A stretch of DNA of 64,000 bases from Glycine soja (taxonomy: Eukaryota; Streptophyta; Magnoliopsida; Fabales; Fabaceae), in contig NC_041021.1 in assembly GCF_004193775.1 (NCBI RefSeq), positions 36,157,718-36,221,717 on the forward strand, written 5' to 3'. Below the pieces are notes generated by a model that was not told the origin of the DNA, made no database searches, and worked only from the letters and a program-made list of their open reading frames with translations. The translations under genes were made by a program, and so were the position numbers. Below are positions 1-9,360 of this stretch, one piece after another. The first letter of the stretch is position 1. Each line of letters opens with the position of its first letter.

Positions 1-610
1 ATATGCAATAACTGTAATGGTCGAGTGGTTGAAACAACATTTTTAGATTTGAATGAGACTCTTGTTTGTTTGCCCTTTTGACAAGCATCGCATAATTTAT
101 CTTTTTCAAATTTCAATTTAGGCAAACCAACTACTAAATCTTTTGAAATTAATTTATTTAAGTGATCCATGTTTATGTGAGCAATTCTTTTATGCCATAA
201 CCATGGATCATCATCTTTACTAAGAAAGCAATGATTATTTTCTTGTTTTATGCTTAAGTCTATCATGTAAACATTATTGACTCTATGTCCTACATGCTTT
301 ATATTAATGTCATGCTTATGTTCTATAAGACATTTCTGAGAATCAAATGATACTAGATAGCCTTTGTCACATAGTTGACTAACACTAAGCAGGCTATGCT
401 TAAGACCTTCAACAAGTAGAACATTTTCAATGGAGTTTGAAGAATTTGTACCTATTTTACCCACTCCAAGAATTCTACCTTTGTTGTTGTCACCATATGT
501 TACATGCCCGCTTTTCTTTGGAGATATGTGTGTAAAATTTGATGCATCTCCAGTCATATGTTTTGAGCATCCGCTATCTATGTACCACTTCTTTCTCAAA
601 GATACCTGCA
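1..610 (-). pseudogene. Sirevirus-type copia pol, protease and pre-integrase part (runs off left edge)
   Basis: Read on the minus strand, this segment gives the copia aspartic-protease signature [13 protein letters not shown] (about 553-592), then a GAG-pre-integrase region with WLWHKRIAHIN and the Cx2C of CDACQKGKQ. It continues past position 1, so the integrase core, RT and RNase H lie outside the window. It is in a different frame from the upstream gag. The gag frame ends with a stop next to 614 and the protease frame starts beside it, so a small indel has broken the gag-pol join. It belongs to the same element as the gag at 614-2347 and the LTR at 2400-3490. Element type is recognised from family motifs; the decay is read directly. 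Confidence 0.85.
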
Positions 611-613
611 TAA

Positions 614-2347
614 TCAAGTTTTTGACTTAGGTACCCAAATTTTATTGGGTCCTTGCATGTTAGTATAAACTGAGGATCCTTTTGGGACCCATATCATTTT
701 AATATTACTGTAATTTTTCTTGAAGTAGCAAGTTGATATGCCATGTCCTCTTCTTCCACAGTAAAAACAAGTGATGGAATTAGAATTACATTTTTGTGTG
801 GAAGTGGAAAAGTTTTTATAAACCTTTTGTAGTTTTTCAGATTTATACCCTAGTCCATTTTTATTTGACACATATCTTTGTTTACTTAATATAACATCTA
901 AATTATTTCTACTATATGAAAATTTTGCAAGTGAATTTTTTAACTCTTTAATTTCTTTTACATATTTATCACAACAACTACAAGAATCTGTTATTTTCTT
1001 GTCATTAATAGTGGAGATATTAATTTTTTCATTTGTTTTAGAGATTGAAACTTCATTTCTAAGAAGATCTAATTCTTTGTTTAATTTTGAAATTTCATTT
1101 TCTAAATTTGAAATTGTTTTCTTTGATGATGAAACTAATTTTGCAAGTTTAATTGATTCTTTATGCAAATCAGCAAATGCATCTTGCAATTCATCAAAAG
1201 AAATAGATAAGTTGTTTGAAGATGTTACCTCTTCATCACTTTCGTAACTTTTTGCCATAAGGCAAAGATTTATCTCATCATTTTCAGAATCATCAGAGGA
1301 TTCCAAATCATTTTCATCCCATGTGATGTATGCTTTCTTTAGTTTCTTCTCACTATGATTTTTCTTTTCAGATTTTTCCATCTTTTTCTTGAAGATGGGA
1401 CAATCAACCCTCAGATGTCCAGGTTGATTGCATTCAAAGCATTTTAGAGTAGAGGATGAATTTTCTGTCCTTCTCTTTGATTTAAAATTTGGTCGCCTCT
1501 GATTTCCTCTTACTTTAAGAAATTTGTTGAATCTTTTTACAAAGAAACTTAGATCATCATCATCATCTGCATCATTATCCTGATCACTTTCTTCTTGAAT
1601 TGAGGATGATGCTTTAAGAGCAATTCCTTTCTTTTTCTTGTCATTTTCTTCATTTTGGTGCAATCTCAATAGTTCCATCTCGTGTTCCTGCAACTTACCA
1701 AATAAAGTGGCAAGAGACATGTTAGACAAATCTCTTGATTCAGAAATAGCCGTTACTTTGGGTTGTCATTCTCTACTTAAACATCTTAGCACCTTGTTTA
1801 TAAGATCTTCATTTTGAAATTCTTTGCCTAAGGCTGCTAGATGATTTACTATATGTGTAAATCTCTTTTGCATACTCTGAATATTTTCATTTGTATTCAT
1901 TCTAAATAATTCATACTCATGAGTTAGTGCATTTATCCTAGATCTTTTAACATCTGTAGTTCCTTCATGTGTTAATCGAAGAGTGTCCCACATTTCCTTA
2001 GCACTCTTGCAATTTGAAACTCTGAAATATTCATCCATTCCTAGGGCAGATGTTATTATGTTTTTGGCTTTTAGGTTGTATTGTACTCGTTTTCTATCCT
2101 CTTCAGACCATCTATCTCTAGGTTTTTCTATGGTTATGCTTTCACTTGATGAACTACCATCTATTGAAACTCTTTCTACTGTGGTGGGTATATAAGGCCC
2201 TATTTCAATGGCTTCCCAGATATTTAGATCTATTGCCTCGATAAAAATTTGCATTCGGGTTTTCCAGTAGTGGTAACCCTCTCCATTAAAGATTGGAGGT
2301 CTATTGATAGAATTCCCTTCTGGAAATAAGGAATTTGCTGAGGCCAT
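614..2347 (-). pseudogene. Copia (Sirevirus-like) gag with two zinc knuckles, interrupted
   Basis: The likely start is the MASANSLF methionine at 2347. An upstream in-frame ATG at 2398 sits at the edge of the primer-binding site and is unlikely to be used. The N-terminal half is a UBN2/DUF4219-type gag (YHYWKTRMQIFIEAID, then a SAKEMWDTLRLTHEG block). The C-terminal half is acidic and coiled-coil-like, with two CX2CX4HX4C knuckles, CFECNQPGHLRVDC and CFYCGRRGHGISTC. A TGA stop at 1766-1768 splits the frame; the surrounding sequence suggests a former TGG. Gag would package element RNA in cytoplasmic particles. The reading frame closes just before the protease frame opens, so this copy could not make an intact Gag-Pol. 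Confidence 0.85.
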
Positions 2348-2385
2348 CTTTTTCTTGAAGCTTCTAAACTTTGTACAAGAATGAA

Positions 2386-2397
2386 GCTCTGATACCA
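2386..2397 (-). other. Primer-binding site of the Sirevirus-like element
   Basis: The plus-strand sequence gctctgatacca is the complement of TGGTATCAGAGC, the usual plant LTR-element primer-binding site for initiator tRNA-Met. It lies two bases inside the LTR boundary at 2400, which fixes the element's orientation as minus. Confidence 0.9.
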
Positions 2398-2399
2398 CT

Positions 2400-3490
2400 T
2401 GTTAGACAAGTGGCCTCAGATATCTTAAGAAGGGGGGGTTGAATTAAGATATTCCAAACTTTTTCCCCTAATTAAAAATCTATCTTACTTTTTACTTAAG
2501 TTATGAATTCCCTTAATGACAATCTTCTTAAATATTAATTCAAATGAAGCAACTTGAATATGAATATAAAGCAATAATAAATAAAGGAGATTAAGGGAAG
2601 AGAAAATGCAAACTCAGTTTTATACTGGTTCGGCCACACCCTTGTGCCTACGTCCAGTCCCCAAGCAACCCGCTTGAGAGTTCCACTAACTTGTAAATTC
2701 CTTTTACAAGTTCTAAACACACAAGGACAACCCTTCCTTTGTGTTTAGAGATCTTTTACAACAAGAGACTCACAGTCTCTTAATCCCTTAGAGAATGAGA
2801 AGAAGAAGAGGAACAAATCTCTCTAGAAAGAGATGGATTTTACAGATTGAACACTCAATTAATTCCTTAATGAATTGCAATTGAATTGGCCAAGGAATTC
2901 TTAAGAGGATAAAATGAATTTGCTCTTTGAGAGGATAAACACTTTGTTGTACTGAAAATCTCTGAGCAATTTCGTGTTTAAGTCACATATATATAGACCA
3001 TTGGTGGTCATGAGTAAAGCCTTTGAAAAGTTGTGACTCTTGAAATTATTTTTCTGAAATTCCTGTCTGGTAATCGATTACAGAAATTGTGTAATCGATT
3101 ACAGCTTTTAAAATTTGAATTAAAACGTTTACTAACTGCTGGTAATCGATTACCAAAATTGTGTAATCGATTACAGCTTTTAAAATTTCGAATTCAAATT
3201 TTTATAGCTGTTATAAAACGTATTTGGCCACTGGTAATCGATTACATCCTCTGGTAATCGATTACCAGAGAGTAAAACCTTTGAAAAACACTTTTTATTT
3301 TAAATCACTTGGCCAAACCTTTGCTAATTCAATTAGGAATTCCCTTCCTAATATTCTAGTGATCATCTTGATGTTGTGACTTGTAATCTTGAAGTATTGT
3401 CTTGAATTTTAATCTTGAAAAGCCCATTTGCATCAATTGCAACACATCATCATGATCATCATCAAAACATCAAAGCCAATTGCATCTACA
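2400..3490 (-). repeat. 5' LTR of Sirevirus-like copia element (1,091 bp)
   Basis: The LTR is bounded by TG (2400-2401) and CA (3489-3490) as read on the plus strand. On the element strand it begins TGTAGATGCAATTGG and ends just before the tRNA-Met primer site. A TATATATA box is present at about 2988-2995 in minus orientation. Six copies of the palindromic core TAATCGATTA fall between 3070 and 3265, two of them inside a duplicated block of about 72 bp. The partner LTR lies outside the window, so insertion age cannot be judged here. Confidence 0.85.
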
Positions 3491-3629
3491 AAATGGAATA
3501 CACAATCAATGGAAATAAATAAAACTAACATTACTAATGAAAATAAATAAAACCAACAATACTCATGAAATGAGTTCATGTACAATATATGTATATACAT
3601 GGAATATCAATATAAAATATGTACATAAA

Positions 3630-5696
3630 CTACGCCTGATCCGTGCACCGCCTGCGTCTAGACCTAACATATACTAGATGGTCCTGTGTCACACTCCTGG
3701 CCAACCTGAGGCATTCTTCGATCACCTCATGTGTCGATGAGCCAGGCGTGACCACCCCTAGACTCAGAGGCGCTCCAACCTCTCAGCAATGTCATCACAA
3801 ACTTCCTGTTACATACAAAATAAACTGATTACATAAATTATTATGCAAATATTGAGGTAAATGACGTAAATTATTAGTATTACTTACCACTGCATGTCTA
3901 GGCTCCTCCGCAGATGTCGACGATGCTCCTGGCTCCGGCATGTGAGGGATATCCGTCTGCGGGGCCTGAGGGACGACTCGGGGCTGTGGGGCGTGACCAT
4001 GAGGCAGAGGATCTAATGCGTGGCCTGGTGTCATAAAAGGATGGGAGATGCGGAAGAACTAGTCCATGTAGTCACTGGAACACTAGCCTGGCACAACGCA
4101 CACCTCACCTGTTGGAACGATATGATTCTCGTAGTGCATCCACCTGTCGTGTATATCATCATACAAGACCCATGAATCGACAGGAGGAGTAGGAATGGTC
4201 TGCGTGTAGCCAAACTGCCGCACGACCCTCTCCGGTCGGTAATAAACAGCAACAGGCCCCTAGCGCAAGAGACCAGAATAGCATGATCTGACGTGGAAGT
4301 CCCGGACCTCCCGGTGCTCCCCATAAGGGATCCAACAGACATCCGGAATTCGGAGTCGGTCCAGGCGTTCCCTGTATGCCGGCGTACGAATGCTCTTCAT
4401 GGTCTTCTTGGTCGCAATCCACCTACACGCAAGCGGAGAATCCTTGTCGTACTTCTGATCAGCAATGGAGTCCGCGACCGACGGAAAGTGCTCGTAAATC
4501 CAGCACTACAGATGTAACATCAAAATTATAAACATTAATAATGAAAGTGTAACAAAATTTAAAGTTGAACATTGTTGAGGCTGAACGAATAAAAACATAT
4601 TTGTTACCTGCAGCAGTGTGATGTAACCGCCAAGCTGTCGACTGTGGCTCATAGATGCATCGTTCAGCTGGTCGTACATATGCACCAAAGTAGCCACTCC
4701 CCAAGCGTACCTCTCCGTCATACTGAGGTCACGAAAGGCCTCCAAGTAGACAACATGGACATTGGTTGCACTCTTGTTAGCAAACAGAGTGCAACCCAAA
4801 AGGTGAAGAAGATATGTGCGAGCCGCAACTGTCCAATGACCTGCCTGGCATCGACGCTCATATATATCACGTACCCATTGCAGGCGTACGTACGGTCCAC
4901 GACACTTGGCTGTCTCATCCCTAGCAGACTCTGGAGAGACCATCAATAAGTCCAACAACATCTGAACCGCATCGTCCACGTGCAAGGGCTCAAAAGCGTG
5001 TAATTCGCCAATCACGGGAAGATGGAGAAGCGAGGAGACGTCGTCCAACGTGATGGTGAGCTCTCCCACCGGGAGATGGAAACTAGACGTCTCCCGTTGC
5101 CACCACTCCACAAACGCGGACAAAAGTCCCCGATCGCCGGTGTCTACCGAACACGTGATCAGAGGACTTAGTCCTGTACCAGCAACAAGTCCCTCAATGG
5201 TAGGGACAGGCCTGCCTAAACTGTGGACCTTCCTCCCATGAGAGGATAGCTTCAATTCAAGATGCTCCTGAATTGAAGTATAAAGGAACGCAAAATTTGT
5301 TAAAATCATCATTTAAAGGAAAACTAATTTCAATCATAAAGTATAATTTACAAGTAACTAAAAATAAATAGTATACAGGGTCAACACGGATGGGTCACTC
5401 AGACCACCCGGAAATCCCTCATGCTCATCCTCAACAGCTTTTGCGCCTGTGTCCGTAGGAATGTCTACCACAATGTCCTCTACAGCAGCTGGTGCCTCCA
5501 TCGGGTCATCCTGAACATCTGGCGCAGGGATGACTGACTCATCGTGCGCCACAGTCACAGCGACTCGTTGCCTCCGTGCGGATGTAGTAGGCCGTCGACG
5601 CTGCGAAGCATCATCAGAATCATCACGATCTCCTCTGCCCACACCTCTGCCAGTAACCTGACCTAAGGCACGACCTAATCCTCTAGTCCTAACCAT
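3630..5696 (-). pseudogene. Plant mobile domain (MAIN-like / PP7-long-form-like) gene, decayed
   Basis: Four minus-strand blocks match the plant mobile domain family, which is often annotated as a serine/threonine phosphatase 7 long-form homologue and is commonly carried by transposons. Exon 1 (start at 5696, MVRTRGLGRALG) runs to about 5380. The core lies at about 5270-4610 and includes FVEWWQRETSSFHLPVGE, LDDVSSLLHLPV and YERRCQAGHWTVAARTYLL. Block 3 lies at about 4505-3890 and contains PYGEHREVRDFHVRSC. The terminal exon ends with a TAG at 3630-3632. Block 3 carries two in-frame TAG stops (near 4085 and 4063), and the last exon needs a one-base shift near 3768. The family's molecular role is poorly known; some Arabidopsis members affect silencing and meristem integrity. 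Probably non-functional. Confidence 0.75.
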
Positions 5697-5705
5697 GATC
5701 TGCAA

Positions 5706-6194
5706 ATGAGTGACGCAAATTCAATCACCGATTTCATTCACTTAAATTTCATTGGTCTAACGCAAATTTCATTGACTGAAAGTCGCGCAAGCTGTCAGGC
5801 TTTCATTGATTGTAGGACATGTATGTCAAGAAAGGCATGTCAAGAAAGGCTACACATGTTAGGCTTTTATCGGGTTAGTTTTTATTAAGTACACTATATG
5901 ATTGAATGGAAATTGATTATGGATCCTAATATTATTGATATTAGATGAACAAAGCCAAAGAAAGAAGAAATCAATCTTCTTGAAATGGAAGCAACTCCAT
6001 ATTGTTTCTTGACGATCCTTTATTCCCTCTTGATCCTTGGGTTTCTGGCTCATGCTTTGTTCATGATCTTATCCTTAGTCTTTATAAATTGTTTGTTCAT
6101 GCTATTAAATATGTTTTGTACACTTTTCTCACTCATTGGGGGAATATGCTTCTAATACCAAACAAAATAATTTGAAATCAACATGAGTGACTGG
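5706..6194. other. No gene seen
   Basis: AT-rich DNA with a short tandem duplication (TGTCAAGAAAGGC twice, about 5823-5850). No ORF resembling a known protein was seen on either strand. Confidence 0.5.
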
Positions 6195-6410
6195 TGAAAA
6201 GGCTCTCAGTGGTTTGAAATTAACCGAGAACTAGCTCTTAGGATAGTTGAAGACAATACTTACTATCCTAAGCTCAAAGAATTCTGCAAACCACACAAAT
6301 GTTATGTTGATGAGCACTATTTTCAGACAATGTTAACAATTAATACTCCTCATCTTTTGGCAAATAGAAGTCTCACTTATGTGGACTTGTCAAGCTTTAT
6401 GCTTATTCAT
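6195..6410 (+). pseudogene. GT14 (core-2/I-branching) glycosyltransferase fragment
   Basis: One plus-strand frame reads QWFEINRELALRIVED, then a YYPKLKEFCKPHKCYVDEHY block and TMLTINTPHLLANRSLTYVD. I recognise this as the C-terminal catalytic part of plant DUF266/GT14 beta-glucuronosyltransferase-like proteins, which are Golgi type-II membrane enzymes. A TGA lies just upstream (MSDW then stop), and the family's continuation (WSRGGAHP-like) is missing after YVD, so only about 65 residues remain. No introns are visible within it. It is an orphan fragment, captured or retrocopied, with no sign of promoter or remaining exons. Confidence 0.7.
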
Positions 6411-7501
6411 TTGGTTCAACCTATAATTTTTGGAGCAACTAGATAAAGAATGACCGATCAACATTCAAAACAGAAGACAACTTCTCATAGATTATCCCAA
6501 TAAAAAAGAAAAATCCCTTTCTCAAAGTTATGCTAGCACTTCATACATTAACATCTACTCCTTCTTCCTCTTGGATTTGAACAACATATTCAAAAGTATG
6601 GTCTTTGTTAATTAACTAGTGATATTGAAGATGAAGATTCCTTATCTAAACAAATTGATAAAAGCAAAAAAAGAGAAAAAGTAGAAAGATCTTTTAGCCT
6701 ATCATAGAGAAGCTATGTAGAATTGAAAGAAAAGATGACTAAGTATATCAATGTCAGGACAACCTTCAATAAGAGAGAAGGAATTATATGTGATGGGATA
6801 AAGAAAAGTTTAACTATCCACTAAAAAAAGAAAGAATGAGAGTTTAGAAAAGTCTCAACAGTTTGGGTGAAATTGCTAGATAGGTGTGACATTATATATT
6901 ATAGTAAAATGTCATGAGAAATCTATCGAAATTCATTCTAAGTGACATTTATCTATCGAAGATTTTTTTAGAATACCACCAAATTTTGTTACATTCCTAC
7001 AAAATTATGATAGTGATGATTGAATATCACAAGATTTATTTATATTATTTAAAAATATTGATTGAATACCATAATATTTTATCAAATAAAGCCTTTTAAA
7101 ATATTAATTCATGCTGCTATTGTATGGTTTTTATTTGGCTCTCAAGTGACAAAGGTCATAAACTTGTTCATGTCCTCATGAGCTTGAGGCACAAGACTTC
7201 TCAACTAATTGAACTATAAAAAAAGCATATCTATGGTTTTTCTATTTTGAAGCCTTATAATAGCATGAAATTGTCAGAAAATGACAATTTGTGGTGGCTT
7301 TAAAAATTTTAAGAGCTCAATTACAAATATTTTACAAGATCAACGACACAATTACTATTTTTTTAGTTTAGGGACCTAAATTAAAAACTCCTAAATAGTT
7401 GAGGGAATTAAATTAACCTTGAATGAACAGAAACAGGCAATTTTTCACATGGATATGTAAATAAAAACACCAAAATTCCTAATTAAAATGAAGCTGTGAC
7501 T
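6411..7501. other. AT-rich intergenic, no supported gene
   Basis: The short ORFs here are low-complexity and unlike any family I know. A stretch around 6420-6850 has a slightly coding-like composition but several stops in every frame. Confidence 0.5.
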
Positions 7502-7563
7502 TTTACGGATCACCTGATCCGTAAACTATTTTTTAGTAGTTTACGGATCACATGATCCGTAAA
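7502..7563. repeat. Two adjacent near-perfect palindromes
   Basis: The arm TTTACGGATCA and its complement TGATCCGTAAA flank a 2-bp centre at 7502-7525 (centre CC) and again at 7540-7563 (centre CA). The 14-bp spacer CTATTTTTTAGTAG is itself partly self-complementary. I have the impression that the GGATCA/TGATCC motif recurs in soybean repeats, but I cannot test that here. Confidence 0.9.
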
Positions 7564-8959
7564 AAGCACAACAGCTTCCCGATAGCGGTTTCCGCCATCG
7601 CTGGCAACAATGGTGGAAAAAAAAAGGTTCACGGCGCTTACCTCGACTATGGACGGTCACGAAGCTCCCTCGACGGTGGACGGCGAAGACGAAGCAGAAA
7701 CGCGAAGAAGAAGCACCACGACACGCGAAGAAGAAGCAGAAGAATGGCGACAATGGCAGCAATGGCTTGGGAGGCGAAACGCGAAGTTCACTTGGGAGGT
7801 CCGAGGAGGTTCACGACAACAATCACGACAAGAATGAAGAAGACGCAGAAAATGCAGAAGAATGAAGAAGCACAAAGGTTCGAGGAAGAAGAAGCATGCG
7901 GCGCGGGAGAGAGAGAGGCGAGAGTTATTTTTTTTAAAAAAAATGCTGAGGGGCTAAAAGGTCTTTTCCCAACAATTGCTGGGTGCACCTAGCAGCACTC
8001 ATAAATTCATCAACGTACATAACTCGCATATTCGACGGGTCAATGGACAAGTTGAGTTAAGTTGTCTCGTTGGACTGATCATATTTTTTTTTGGACATAA
8101 TGTTCTGCAAACTAATAATTTCAGGATGACAGTTAAATATATAAATGTTTTGGTTAAATTTTTTCTATTGCAATTCTTGTATTTTGTATTTCCAATGATT
8201 TGGTTTTTTATTTATAAAAAAGTGGGAGAATTGTAACTTAGTTTTGTACAAATTTTTTACGATGACACGATATTTTTTACCACACTCGTATGATAAATTA
8301 TTCGGAATATATTATTTTGGTTAAAAGAAAAAAAATTATACTATTTTTATTTTAATGAATTATATTTTTCTCCCATGAGGTTTAAGAAAATTACACACGT
8401 GTTTCCTCCTCTTGCAAAATCCTACATGTATCTCGTAAGGTTTAAGAAAATTACACTTATTGTGTATTTTTAAAATCTATACAAACCCCCTAAATGTCGT
8501 CTAAACATTTGATAATAATAAATCACGTGCATTGACAATTTTAATTAAAAAAGGATAAAATATATTTTCCGTCCTTATAAATATGAAAATGATCGAAATC
8601 CGTCAATGTAATTTTTTTTTCTATTTTTCATACTCGCAAAATTTAAATTTGTTATTTTTTTTTGTTTGAAGCTAGGTTCCGGTGTATCCGAACCTATATG
8701 TATGTTATTGTAGGAAGTATTAGATTTTTCAATTTTTTTACATCATTTGTTAGCCTTTTTTTAATCAAAGTTGTCAGCACACATGACTTGCTATTATCAA
8801 ATGCTTAAATGATATTTAGAGAATTTGTGTATGTTTTAAAAATAAAAGAAAGACATGTTTAATTTTCTTAAACCTTAGGAGACATATGTAATTTCCTTGA
8901 ACTTCATAAGAGACATGTGTATTCTTTTCAAAACTAGAGAAAAGAGAAGTATGCCAAAT
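7564..8959. other. Purine-rich, coding-like but unassigned stretch, then AT-rich DNA
   Basis: Positions 7564-7980 have higher GC and open frames on both strands. The plus frame of 146 residues from 7552 is mostly Arg/Lys/Glu and low-complexity, and I do not regard it as a gene. It begins inside the palindrome at 7540-7563 and is more likely part of a repeat. From 8000 to 8959 the sequence is AT-rich with no supported gene. Confidence 0.45.
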
Positions 8960-8968
8960 TTACTTTTT
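8960..8968. repeat. Left 9-bp target-site duplication of the outer foldback element
   Basis: TTACTTTTT at 8960-8968 is repeated exactly at 11648-11656, directly outside the two inverted ends. Nine bases is the usual Mutator-superfamily duplication length. Confidence 0.75.
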
Positions 8969-9360
8969 GGTTAAATTATTCATTTGCTCCTTATAATTTT
9001 ACAATTTCTACATTTTAGTCCCTATAGTTTAAAAGTGATTTTTTAGTCCCTATAGTTTATATTTTAATTATCTTTTAGTCCCTATAGTTTAAAAGTGATC
9101 TTTTTAGTCCTTATAATTTATATTTTAATTTTCTTTTAGTCCCTATAGTTTGAAATTGATCTTTTTAGTCCATATAATCTATATTTTAATTACCTTTTAT
9201 TTTTTACTACAAAATACAAATTACTTATAAATTATCAATTTTTTTTTATTACAAATGATCTTGTGATAAATTAGTTACGAATTACTTGTTAATATTTTTA
9301 TAGTTAATTGTAATTGATAATATTACTTTTTATGGTAAGGACTAAAAGAGAATTAAAATA

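Noticed and set aside
7552..7992. 146-residue Arg/Lys/Glu-rich plus-strand ORF
   Set aside because: Low-complexity, overlaps open frames on both strands and starts inside a palindrome; no protein-like features.
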